From positions 6,448,001 through 6,512,000 of the forward strand of contig JASJZC010000005.1 of assembly GCA_037178855.1 (NCBI GenBank): a stretch of DNA of 64,000 nt. Reading direction: 5' to 3'. Below the pieces are notes generated by a model that had not been told where the DNA came from, made no database searches, and saw nothing but the letters and a program-made list of their open reading frames with translations. Each line of letters starts with the position of its first letter. Within the stretch, counting starts at the first letter, position 1. A program made the translations under genes and the position numbers. Positions 11,601-22,333 of this stretch are shown piece after piece. The stretch is from Oscheius sp. JU75 (Eukaryota > Nematoda > Chromadorea > Rhabditida > Rhabditidae).

Positions 11601-14600
11601 CGGGATTTCCAGCTGGCGAAATGGCCTCTCCATTAAGCGACCAGACAATCTGAGCCTGAGCACGGTAGTCCGGATTAACTTCACAAGGTATTTCTAGGGT
11701 TGTTCCGATCAAAATACTCTGATTCGTCGGGCCTCGGTCTATGAAACTGCCACCTAAACGAAAAGAACTGAAACTGGAGGATAATGGGACATACCTGTCA
11801 CAACGACGTCTGCTGATGCTGACTCTGTTCCATGGCTATTGCGAGCAACACAAGTATACTTTCCAGAATCTGTTCTTTTCGGATCGTGAATGAGAAGTCC
11901 GTCAGAATTTTGTTCAAACTTGTTAGTCCCGGTAGGAATAACTTCTTCTGTAAACGGCGGAAGTAGAGATGCTGTATTGCGCTAACCTTCAAACTTCCAG
12001 ACGATAGATGGTGAGGGGTCTCCTGTAGTCTGACAGCTGATCAAATGAGAGGTTTGACCTGCAGGAATTGTGGCAGAAGATGGCGTAACAGAGAATCTCG
12101 GAGCTCCAGCCGTTTCTTCTCCAACGGATCGGGCAGTTGGCTTGGAGTCTCTTGCAAAGGCTGCTAAACAGAATGAGTTACACGTTTCTTGGAGGGTTCT
12201 ACCCTTTGGAATAAAACTGTCATCTTTGCCCTCTTGTAGAACCACCGTCTCCATCTGTCTCCCGGCCTCGTTCGACACCTCGCACTGGTAGACCCCATAG
12301 TCGTTTGTTGAGATGGCCGCGATCGACAGAATTCCATTTTGCAGGTTGATCTGAAAGAAGAAAATAACACAACTTTTCGCGATCCCTGGGGCGCGACTTT
12401 CGAGGTACAGAGAGCGTACCCGGTGGCGCCGGATTAGCTCAGATTTTGTAGTGAACCGGTCCGCTACTCTCTGCTGGGGGCAATCTTCTTTGGCGCCTTA
12501 GCCAGGGAATAATTGCAGCAGGCAGTCGCGTGTGGGTAAAAAGCAACTTGGATCTGGCACGCAACAGGCTGGGAGGATCTAGATCTCTTCTAATTGTACT
12601 TCCCAGATCCTTTCCAATCTCTATAGGTGCTCCCATATGTTTTCCATCTGTATGTGGGCACTTGTATATACGCATCCCTTCAATCGTTTACAGCCCACTA
12701 GCCATAAAAGTCACTCCCTATAGAAACCCCAAGGGTATAGTTATGTTGTTTTGTCAAGGGAGAAACGTCCCTACAAGTAGACCGACTCGCGCGAAAGTCC
12801 TACAAGAGCCTCTTGAGAAAGTAGCACGGGCGCCAAAAGGCGGAAACAATGAAGACAAGAGCTGGGTCGCGAAGCACTCCAATAAGATCACAATAAGGGG
12901 AAAATAACTTCCGTGGGAAAAAAGTGTAACCGGGTCAGCTGTACAGTCCTTTCTCTCGCAATTAACCTCTTAGCCTCTCGTTGACCTTGGGATTTAAATC
13001 GAGTGCTTAGCGGCCCTAGACAGCTGTACAGTTCCAGTAGTGTGTGAACGGATGAAAAAGATAGACTGACCTTCTGTCCAGACTTGTACCAAACTGCCTT
13101 GTGCGGAGTTCTCTTGTCGGTTGTGGTGCAGTCAGCCAGAAACGAGGATCCAAAGGAACGGGTGACGGTTTCCGGTAGAGGAGAGACAGCTGGTGGAGAG
13201 ACAACTGTCAGTTTAATAGATTTCTGTTCAAACAGGCGACCAGATTCAGCAGAAACCTTGCACAGTAGCGAGTGTTCTCCCTGAATAGAGCATGAGTGAA
13301 TCTACCAAGCGAAGCTTACCGGTCCAAGTGAACGAAAGACAGTAGGATTGGACAGCGTCAGTCTTCTGTTCGATAGAGACGTCTCGATTCCGAGCCTCGC
13401 AGAAACGGGCTTGCCATCCAGAAACCAGTGGGTCATAGCATTTGTTCTGGAAGAGAAGTATGTCAACTAGATGCATGAAAGTAGCCTACCCGAAAGAAGT
13501 CACGCAGTCAAAGTTCTCGTTCTTTGGGGTCCGTTCCAGGCTGATCGATTTGTCGGCTGTGGTGAAGACGGTCTCAAACTTGTTGGCTTCTCCGTAGCCT
13601 TCGCTGACAGTGTATTCTTGAGAGTAGGCTTCTCCCATGGTCGAACTAGCCATCACGTGATACTTTCCGAAAGCTCTTCTATCCACGACTGAGACTACCA
13701 AGTGACCATCAGCTGTGACATAGGATGTATCCTTGGTGGTCACCTGAATTTAATACGATTAGTACAAACCGTTCCTAGAGATCGTGGCAGAACTGAATAA
13801 CCTGTTTCTGGTGGGGAGTTCTCATTAAATGTTGTTATATTTTGTTGTTGAAAGTTATTGAAAACTGAATTTTAAACAAATTTCAGTTTTCAATAACTTT
13901 GTATTTAAAATCTTTGCAAAGTTTGCCCCACTGATACCCTACGAGCCAGAATACAGAGGAAACAGACGCATTCTCTGCGCTGGTCAAACACTTCCGGCTC
14001 CAGTTACAGCGAGCTGTTGCCAGCCGGTTCATTGTTCATATTACAAGGCCCCCTCGTGTCCACCTCTCTCCCAAGCTCCCGTTTTGGCTTCCCGACTTGT
14101 CTCATTGACCCCGCTTGTTTGCTCGCCAGCTCAGCTGGTTCGGTTTTCGCCCCGGTGTCCATTGGAGAGGTCGGTTACACCTTATATTGGTCATTTGGCT
14201 CAATTCCCGGAGAGCACGCGTGTGTCCGTGAGAATTGTTTTCTGGTCTTCCTACCTCAGATCCATTCTTGTACCAAGAAAAAGTGACATTGTCTTCGAGA
14301 TTGGCTAACAAGACGGGGCGGCGAAGGACAAAAGCACTGCCAATGACAGAGGTAATTGAATACTCAACTGACGTGTGATCGAAGTCGTCAAAATCTGGAA
14401 AAACTTTGTGTAAACATTTCAAATAAAGGCTGACATTGAATAGCGACTGTCATGGAGGGAGACACAACTGTTGCTACAGAGTTAGCTGCAACACATCGGT
14501 AGACTCCACTGTCCAACTTGGAAACTGACAAAATAGTGAGGGTTCGTGTATTTTGACCAGTTAGACGGTCGTCCTTCCACCAAGTGATCTGAAAAACAAG

Positions 14601-14790
14601 AAGTTCTTCAGAAGAGAAAAAATTTTACCTGATCGGCGTTGTTAACATGACACTCGAGTGTTAATGAGCCTTGATCGGGCGGTTCGAGTCGAACTGGAAA
14701 GGCTTCTTCGTTGAATTTCGGTCGATCGGCAACGATGAGCTTCGCATCAATTATCAATAAGAGAAACGAAAATATTGTGTAGAGGATCAT
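5695..14790 (-). CDS. rig-4: sidekick homologue (RIG-4), Ig/FN3 cell-adhesion receptor
   Basis: Large single-pass adhesion protein. The signal peptide (MILYTIFSFLLLIIDAK) starts at 14790. Six Ig-type domains follow (to about 11430), then thirteen FN3 domains (about 11430-6850), a transmembrane helix (WFIAIVAMATFVVLVILIAC, about 6770) with a stop-transfer basic run, and a long cytoplasmic tail ending NGFSSFV at 5695. The 6 Ig + 13 FN3 order and the GFSSFV carboxyl end (PDZ ligand) are diagnostic of sidekick, a homophilic synaptic and junction adhesion molecule. The last exons join through a roughly 86-base intron (HYRF-ISSLISYFNRQ). Many short introns are present plus two long ones (about 490 and 700 bases). 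The second Ig lacks the usual cysteine pair. Roughly 2,200 residues, as expected for the family. Confidence 0.93.
13851..13900. repeat. perfect 19-bp inverted repeat in a rig-4 intron
   Basis: AAAGTTATTGAAAACTGAA and its exact reverse complement are separated by 12 bases of A/T-rich loop, in the roughly 490-base intron that splits the second Ig domain. It could be a small foldback element or an intronic hairpin. There are no flanking duplications I can define. Confidence 0.7.
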
Positions 14791-17322
14791 CGTCGAAACA
14801 TTGGCGCCTGAAAAAAAGTTTTTTCCAAAACAGCTGAGTCATGATAAGAATGAGAGGATCGATTTGAAAAGTGTCTGTGGGGGCTAGTGGCGAGCAGTGA
14901 GATAAGATAAGGCTCGCGTAAAGGAGAGTGATTCAAGGCTGCGCGGAAGAAGTGACAGTTTTCTTCGAGAAAAGAGCCATGTTAGAAGGGAGACGAGATG
15001 ACTCAAGAAGGACACGAGATGAAAGCAGCTTGCCGAAACTAAATAAATAAACTACGGAGACGTACGACAACATTTACGGGGGGCGAATGGCACGGCGCTT
15101 GACCATTTGGTCCAAGTGTGTTTTCTATACAGTCACTGAGCAGAAAGCAATTAGGGGAGCTAGCTCGAGGATGAGAGAGAGAGTAATGGGCAGAACAAAC
15201 AAAGACGAAGTGGGTCCCAAAAATGGACGGGACAGGACAACCTTTGGGAATGATGAGAAAAATCTCGAGTTCTGAACTGAACCTTTAACTCTCACCGGAA
15301 GATGAAACTGTCCTTTGCGAAACGGCTTAAGATTCCCGTTGCCCACCCTTGAGACTTGTGGAAAACAATGGAAAAAAGTGAGGTTAGAAATATAAGAGCT
15401 GTCACCTTGGATGCACCAGTTCGATAAAATCTAAAGACACGAAGAGATGTCTGCAAATGACGGTCGAACTTGGTCACTCGCCCAACTGGGGTTAATTAGA
15501 GAAGCGAAAAGAGAAACCTCAGATTGGGAAATCGATTTGCTTTTTGCGAAAATCGGTACTGGATCGGTAAGTGGTAGATTATAGCCGAGGGATATGCATA
15601 TAACATATAACAAGAGAAGAGTATAAACGTTCGGGAAAGAAGGCTGGTAAAGATAGAAGCGGCTACTAAGAGAGAGAGTGGGCGCCTTTTTACTATCCTG
15701 CCATAAATCGCAACTACAGGGTCGGCCCGCAGGTACGGGCGGGATAAACACTAAGAAAAGAGCAAGGACGAGGTCGATGAGTGCGTAATAGTGATGAGTA
15801 TGGGAGGTGGAGGTGAGTCGTGGGATAGAGAGAGAGACGGCCTATAGGCCGATAGACAGACCGACGAGATACCCACAAGGTCGGCCGAGGGGCGGGCACT
15901 CGCTCGTCGAGGAAAACAGTTCGCGCGTGGCAAACTGACACAGATACCCATTGAGTAGAGAGAGGAGATCGCTCTACAATTAGGGAATTAGTCGGCGAAC
16001 GGGATGCCAAAGGACAGTACTGTACGAGCAATTATCGGGACACAAAAAGAGCTGGTCGAGACACACTTCCGGTCAAGCAATACCCGACAGGATAACATTT
16101 GCCTCTCACAATCAAGCTAGTCTCGAACATTATAAGATCATTTTAGTGAGATAGGCGAAAGATCTAACGCTTGTAAATGCTCCAGTTACCGGGTTAGAGA
16201 TCTTGAAATATGATACGACTCACAGCAAAAAATAGTGAAAAGAGAGGGAAGAAAATGAAGGAAGTCTCCAGCTTGAGTGTCTGGCAATTACTGGCAATAA
16301 GACGTTCGGACTGTAATAGAACAAGTATTGGCTCGAGTGGTCAGACCCCAGCTGTAGCCTTGAGGTAAATAAACACGGTGGCAGCCAGCCGACTGACGGG
16401 CTGCCTCGCGGAGGAGAAAAGGTGCTCTAACTAGTCTTCGCTTTTGATGTCCGTTTTCAATGGGTGCCACAAAGAAACTCTCGTAAAGGTGGAGAGTCTG
16501 TACATATCGGGATTTGCATAATAAGGTTAGTTCACTTGATTAGAGCAGACGCTGCACTCAATCAGTGTGACTCAAGAGGAGACTTGAGGTTATTTTAGCA
16601 TCGGACAAGGCTACAGACTATGAGTCAATGTTCAAAAGTGAAAAACTTTGCAGACAGATCTTGCAACCAGGCTAGAGTATATTTAGTGCAGAATAAACTA
16701 TGCCGACAATGGTCAAGAGGAAAAAGAGATTGGCAAATAAATGCCTACCTGGAAACATGACTCTTAGAACCGATTTGGGTTGCACGGTGTTCGCAAAAGT
16801 ATTTAGTAAAGCAGCTCAACGGGCTACACGCTTTTACCGTTGATCGCTTTGGATGATATTTTTGAAAAGGTGAATCGGCTGAAATCATTGATCGAATCTG
16901 ATTTGTACGGTTCAGTCCTTCCGGGCATCACTCTTCAAACCCGAGGATGGGAGTCAGTTCAAAGTTACCATTCTCAATCACGACATTTAAACTGTGACTA
17001 CCCATGGTCCCAAAGCGCTCAACCCATTTTTAGCAAAAATCTAACACCTCTGAAAACATGCTGCGATTTGATAGTTTTGCGGCAAATTTTTCCACCAACG
17101 CGATGTCCTCTTATCAGGACCGCGTTCACCCCTTTTGTCGACCCCAGTTCGACATTTTCGCCTTATTGCCGTCTTTTGTGACCTCTCGATGCTGACAATT
17201 AGTAGCAACTGATGCAACCCCCGAGAGCTGGTATAAAGACTATGTCAACTCTGTGCCTTTTTCCTGCGCGTACTTTGTACCTCCTCCTTTAAATAAGGAA
17301 ATTGAGAGCCAGTTTTATAGCA
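14791..17322. promoter_or_regulatory. long divergent upstream region between rig-4 and the first SDR gene
   Basis: About 2.5 kb with no supported coding sequence. It separates the two divergently transcribed genes and is the largest gene-free gap here, as expected for a neuronal adhesion gene with complex regulation. Visible items are a tandem GATAAGATAAG (about 14901-14911, GATA-factor-like), a 12-bp palindrome GGCCTATAGGCC (about 15839) and a purine-rich stretch around 15160-15270. Open frames on either strand show no domain or splice structure. Confidence 0.4.
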
Positions 17323-18562
17323 ATGGCTTTAGTCGGACAGGTCGCCATCGTTACTGGAGCTTCTAGAGGAATCGGTATGTTTGTTTTCAGCTCAAGGTAC
17401 ATGAGCGTCCAGGAAGAGGCATTGCTCTCCAACTGGGAGAGGCTGGAGCAACAGTTTATGTGACTGGACGTAAGCCATCTGAGACGGACGGAAGCTCTCA
17501 ACTTGAACAGACAGCCCAGGGTTGGTTGTTTATGTCTGCGAGCTATTGAGATTCTAGAAATCACGGATCGTGGAGGAAGAGGAATCCCAGTCTTCGTCGA
17601 TCATGGAAACATGGATGAAGTGAAGGATCTATTTGGAAAGATTGAGAAGGAGAACGATGGACGTCTTGATATCCTGGTCAACAACGCCTACGCCGCTGTC
17701 CATGTAAGTAAAGGAAAAAACTGTCGCGGGCAAAGAACTACAATCTAGCAAGCAGAGATCTCTGTCCTTGCTTTGTTGTCACTCCCGAGGTTACATAATA
17801 GCTTTCAGACGATTAGCAAGAACATGGGAAGACGGTTCTTCGAATGCCCACCTGAAATGTGGGACGAGGTGAACAATGTCGGTCTCCGAAACCACTACTA
17901 TTGTTCCGTTTACGCAGCCAGAATTATGGATCGGCAGAAAAACGGCCTCATCGTAAATGTTTCCTCAGTTGGAGGTCTCAGGTACCTCTTCAACGTCCCT
18001 TACGGTGTAAGTTACTTGTACTCTTATTGGCTCTTACAGAAGTTTTGTATTCAATTTATGCAATTTTTTCTAGGTTGGAAAACAAGCACTCGACAGACTC
18101 TCCGACGACATGTCTGTTGAACTGAAGCGCAGTAACGTCACCGTTGTATCTATCTGGCCTGGAGCTGTCAGAACAGAGTACATGGAGAAGGCTTACAGTC
18201 CGGACTCGAAGAAAGCCAATGTGAACCCGGATTTGGCAAAAATGTTTCATGAGGGAGAAACTGTCGAGTATCCGGGCAAGGCTATCGTTGCTTTGGCCAA
18301 AGATCCCCACAGACTCAACAAGACGGGAAGAATCCTAATCACCTCCGATCTGGGTGCAGAATACGGCTTCGTCGATATCGATGGTATCCCTTTGTAAAAG
18401 TTTCAAGTTCAGATAATGATTATTCCAGGCCGCGATCCTCCGAACATGCGTAGCTTGTCCGGAGCCCTGGCACGCCTCGGCTACAAACAAACCGCTGGTT
18501 GGATTCCGGAATGGATCAAGCTTCCTGGCTGGATAATGTGGTCAGCGACCAGCCGTTTGTAA
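17323..18562 (+). CDS. DHRS1-like short-chain dehydrogenase/reductase, copy 1
   Basis: SDR-family oxidoreductase of the DHRS1 type. The Rossmann nucleotide-binding motif [10 protein letters not shown] is at residues 10-19 and NNAYAAV in the middle. The catalytic Ser (NVSSVGG) and Tyr-x-x-x-Lys (YGVGK) are present, followed by SIWPGAVRTE and [11 protein letters not shown], typical of DHRS1. The C-terminus has a hydrophobic LPGWIMWSATSRL end, compatible with membrane association. The start [16 protein letters not shown] lies just after ATAGCA, and five short introns are inferred. AATAAA is at 18584. Immediately downstream lies a paralogue with the same exon order, so this is a tandem duplication. 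The substrate (steroid or other carbonyl) cannot be inferred. Confidence 0.93.
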
Positions 18563-18823
18563 ATATCGTAGCCACGCTCATCGAATAAATATTGGAACTG
18601 ATTGAAAGGAAATGGATGAAAAGGGACGTGTAGTTTGTTCTTTGCCCATCCTGACCCCCTGTTGTTGTTTATCGCTGGTCGCATCGATTCCTCCCGCTCT
18701 TGTTAGCACTACGCCGTTTTTCTCTACTATTGCGGCGCTTGATAATATTTCCTGCAACACTCTAGTTTAAAAGTCTCCTTTTTCATTGTTGAGTTTTAAT
18801 TAAACGAAAGTATGACATTATAC

Positions 18824-19273
18824 GGTAATACTTCGGCAGGCAACACGCATCATTCGAATTTTTTCGCGCGCGATTTCGTTTTTTGGCGCAGATTCAATTT
18901 TTCTTTTATTTTTCAAACTTTTCCCAGTTTTATCGCTCATTTTTGCTATTTTTTTTCGTATTTCTCTCGTTTTATCACTTTTGTCCTCAACAAATGGTCT
19001 GCTATGCATTTAGAAAGATAAATGTAGCGGCTACAGCCCGTTTTGAAAATTTTTTCGCATTTACAGACAATTCGAGAAGAGTGACGCGTTGTTTTGAAAC
19101 GTTGTTCTACGGATAAACGGCAGAAATGACCGACAATATACGAAAAAATAGCAAAAATGAGCGATAAAACTGGGAAAAGCTTGAAAAATAAAAGAAAAAT
19201 TGAATCCGCGCCAAAAAACGAAATTGCGCGCGAAAAAATTCGAATGATGCGTGTTGCCTGCCGAAGTATTACC
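18824..19273. mobile_element. foldback MITE, copy 1 (hAT-like 8-bp TSD)
   Basis: A 450-bp non-coding element with terminal inverted repeats beginning GGTAATACTTCGGCAGGC. It has long inner complementary arms (the run with TTTTCCCAGTTTTATCGCTC reappears inverted near 19170-19200). It is flanked by the perfect 8-bp duplication CATTATAC (18816-18823 and 19274-19281). An 8-bp target-site duplication is characteristic of hAT-superfamily insertions, and no transposase is encoded. It lies in the gap between the two SDR genes. Related copies are at 19810-20238 and 29753-30266. Confidence 0.9.
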
Positions 19274-19441
19274 CATTATACAACTTTATAATATTGTTAA
19301 AAACAAAAAGTCCAAAGCGAGCTCTTCTCTAGTTTTGTTCGCTCACTGATAAGATACCCCTTTCATAGAACCCAGCTTACTTCAGCCGCTTTGGGTCCTT
19401 TCGAGTAGTTTCTCCTCTGTTCGAACTCATTCTTCCAGAAA

Positions 19442-21028
19442 ATGTCTCTTGTTGGCAAGATAGCAATTGTCACCGGTGCTTCGAGAGGAATTGGAAGAGG
19501 AATTGCTCTTCAATTGGGATCAGCCGGAGCCACAGTCTATGTCACTGGTCGCAAACCACAGGACAGTCTTTCCTCGAAAGTCGAAGGAATGCCTCATCTG
19601 GAAGAGACCGCAAGAGGTATTTTTTGTCTTGAAATTTTTGAATGAACTTGCAGAGATCACTGAGAGAGGAGGAAAAGGCATAGCCTCGTTTGTCGACCAT
19701 TCGAACATGGATGAAGTGAGACGTTTCTTCGAGAAAGTTCAAGAGGAACAGGGTGGCCAGCTGGACATTTTGGTCAACAATGCCTATTCGGGAGTCAAGG
19801 TAAGTATTTGGTAATAGTCGGCAGGCGACTCGTTTCATTCAAACGGATTTTCGCGCGCATTTTTGAATTCGGCGGGATTTTGAAATCTTCTTCTCGTTTA
19901 TGATTTTCTACGCCTTTTCACTGCTTTTCTCAAATTTTTGCTTTACTTTTCATGTCTTTTCTTGTTCGCTGCAAGAAATAAAAACTAAGACTGCCTTATT
20001 CTCCGTTGGTACAATCTGCTCCCGTCTGTTGGTCAACCAACAATTATCATTATACAAGGCAATCCTAGTTTTTATTTCTTGCAGCGAACAAGAAAAGACA
20101 TGAAAAGTAAAGCAAAAATTTGAGAAAAGCAGTGAAAAGGCATAGAAATCGTAAACGAAGTTTTCAAAATCCCGCCGAATTCAAAAATGCGCGCAAAAAT
20201 CTCTTTGAACGAAACGAGCCGCCTGCCGAACTATTACCAAGTATTTTGTCCACAAGCAAAAATTCAAACAAAGGCTATCACTGACAATCTCGGTAAAAAG
20301 TTCTACGACTGTGAGCCAGAAATGTGGGATGAGATCAACAATGTTGGTCTTCGCAACCATTATTTCTGCTCAGTCTATGCGGCCAGAATGATGTCCAAAA
20401 AGAAGGACGGTCTCATTGTCAACATCTCTTCTGCCGGAGGATTACAGTCAGTTCACATATTGAGCATTTTTAGTTTTCTTTGCAGGTACATTTTCAACGT
20501 CGTGAGTCTATCGTGAGTATTTGCTTATAATTAGTTATAGCCATATGGAGTTGGAAAACAGGCTGTCGACCGTCTTGGAGAAGATATGGCTCATGAGCTG
20601 AAGAGTGACAATGTTACCGTGATAACACTCTGGCCTGGGGCTGTCAAGACAGAGCTGATCACAAACTACTTTGAGAAGACAGGAAGTGTCATGGGTACGG
20701 AGACCATGACAGAGTCGTTCATGAACGGAGAGACTATCGAATATCCGGGTAAGGCCGTAGTGGCGGTGGCTCAGGATCCGAAAAAGATGAGAAAGACTGG
20801 AAAGATTCTGATCACAGCCGATTTGGGAGCCGAGTACGGGTTCAAGGATATCGATGGTGGGTTCTTTTTTTGCTATTCCATAGGAACTTTTCAGGAAGAG
20901 ATCCTCCCAACTTGAGAAGTCTGTCAGGTTGCTTGAAACATCTTGGCTGGAAGACAACGGCCAGTTTCATTCCGAGCTTCATAAAACTACCTGGAATCGT
21001 CATGTGGGCCGCCACGTGTCGTCTGTAG
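19442..21028 (+). CDS. DHRS1-like short-chain dehydrogenase/reductase, copy 2
   Basis: Paralogue of the preceding SDR, with [20 protein letters not shown] at the start, NNAYSGV, catalytic Ser (NISSAGG) and [25 protein letters not shown], and the end MWAATCRL. The intron after SGVK (about 19800-20264) is enlarged by a 429-bp MITE. The element sits right behind the 5' splice site, and the acceptor used is AAACAAAG before AITDNLG. A tiny exon (YIFNV) lies between two short introns at about 20486-20501. AATAAA occurs at 21070, and the next gene begins only about 100 bases downstream, so the two may be co-transcribed. All key catalytic residues are present, so the gene looks functional despite the insertion. 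Confidence 0.92.
19810..20238. mobile_element. foldback MITE, copy 2, inserted in SDR copy 2 intron
   Basis: A 429-bp element with ends GGTAATAGTCGGCAGGC and its inverse, flanked by the perfect duplication AAGTATTT (19802-19809 and 20239-20246). Nearly the whole element is a foldback: the arm with TTCTTGTTCGCTGCAAGAAA is found inverted near 20075-20095. The duplicated target AAGTATTT overlaps the intron's 5' splice site (GTAAGTATTT), so insertion occurred a few bases into the intron. It shares terminal repeats with copies 1 and 3, but its interior differs. Confidence 0.9.
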
Positions 21029-21125
21029 TTCCGTACATTTCTGCTCCTTTGATTTCAATCATACCCTCTAATAAAAACTCAATTTCCTTTCGCCAACCGA
21101 GTACTCGCGTCTTGCCACTTCCTCA

Positions 21126-22230
21126 ATGTTCTCCGTCCCTATTGAATTCGTTCCTATCGGTCTCTTCTTCGGATTCTGTGGCATTTTCGGCTCTATTGGA
21201 AACATCATCATTCTGATCGCAACAGTTAGATCAAAGCAAATGAGATCACCTTGTAACGCGATAATTTTTATGACGTGTCTCATCGATCTCATGCAGTTAC
21301 AGGGACACTGGGCTCATCTTCATTACATTTTCACTGGAGGTAGAGCTTTAAAGGTCATAAAAAGTTAAAACATTCCAGTTCTTCTCACCCAAGAAAAGTG
21401 CTTTTACATCAATTGTGTTGCCATCACCGGTCTCGCGATGGGTTCACCTCTAACGTTGGCTGTCGCCGTCGACAGACTCGTAGCTATTGGCTATCCAGTC
21501 AGGTCAGACTGAAAAATGATATAATTGGTCGAATTAATTCAGGTATACAAACTACCAGAAAAATCCGAGTTGGTTTCTTCTTCGTCTAGGTATTCTGCCA
21601 TTTGCTCTCGGCATACTGGCCCTAACCTCTGGATTCACGAGCACGAACAAAGAGTAACTCAATTTAAGTCCAGAAGTTGTTCCTAGACTCGTTGAATGTT
21701 CTCTTTCTGCTGCCTTCACGCCTATAACCGAGCCTTACGGAAAAATCATATTTTTCTTCTATCTCCTGACCGGAATCGTTTATTCCGTCGTCATTGTGAT
21801 TATGAGGAAAAAGGGAGCGAGTAGGGAATTCGATTTGCGTGGTCTAACAACAGCTCAGATAGACAGTTTACCGCTGCCTTCAAATCGGTTTCTGTCATAC
21901 TTCTTCTCGTTCTTTTGACATTTCTCACGTCCATCACAACAATAAACATTGCTATGGCTCTCGATCTGACTGATCATCATCGCAAAGTCTGGTTCGAGTA
22001 TGCTGGTCTAGGTATCAACTTGGCCATTTCCCTCAACTTTCTTGTTTTCTACTTCTTGAAGTGAGTTCAGAGCACTATTCAGCGAAGAGGACACTTTCAG
22101 CAAACAGTATAAGAGAGCTATCCAAGATCTATTCGGAAAATCATCGATGCGAGTCAGTGTGACTTCAATTCAAGGTGCCTCTATTCATAAAAACACTTAT
22201 TTGTGAAATAAAGATGCCTCCTCCGTGTAG
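21126..22230 (+). CDS. seven-transmembrane chemoreceptor, srsx-like
   Basis: Nematode serpentine receptor. TM1 is GFCGIFGSIGNIIILIATV, with the GN pair typical of TM1. TM3 is CFYINCVAITGLAMGSPLTL and continues into the intracellular motif AVAVDRLVAIGYPVRY, the DRL/DRY equivalent seen in the srsx family. TM5 is IIFFFYLLTGIVYSVVIVI. TM6 is SVILLLVLLTFLTSITTI, and TM7 runs through AISLNFLVFYFL. The short tail ends DASSV. About six GT-AG introns are needed, all short; one of 38 bases at about 21819-21856 restores the frame into TM6. It probably acts in ciliated sensory neurons. It starts about 100 bases after SDR copy 2 and ends about 100 bases before the GT92 gene. Assignment to srsx rather than another sr class is tentative. 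Confidence 0.8.
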
Positions 22231-22333
22231 CCAGTTTCCTAAGAGTTCGAGATAAGAGTCTTGTTTCCAAACTAGCCGACTTCTGTCGAATGATGGGCTT
22301 CGAGATGCAGTTAAGCGTGAACAGTCCATTCGT

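Noticed and set aside
12420-12500. tRNA-like stretch (GGATTAGCTCAG with GGCGCC flanks) in a rig-4 intron
   Set aside because: There is an A-box-like piece, but no proper B box and no cloverleaf arms that pair. GGCGCC is itself a palindrome, so the flanking match is uninformative.
14017-14308. Two overlapping plus-strand open frames opposite rig-4
   Set aside because: They lie over a rig-4 intron and exon. The minus strand encodes the second Ig domain here with good splice sites.
15714-16031. 105-codon minus-strand open frame upstream of rig-4
   Set aside because: Low-complexity composition and no domain; probably a product of base composition in the upstream region.
16840-17181. 113-codon plus-strand open frame before the first SDR
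   Set aside because: Starts at a non-ATG codon, has no homology I recognise, and no splice-site support.
19802-20246. CRISPR-like or tandem array
   Set aside because: The repeats are inverted, not direct, and there are no regularly spaced spacers; this is a foldback transposon.
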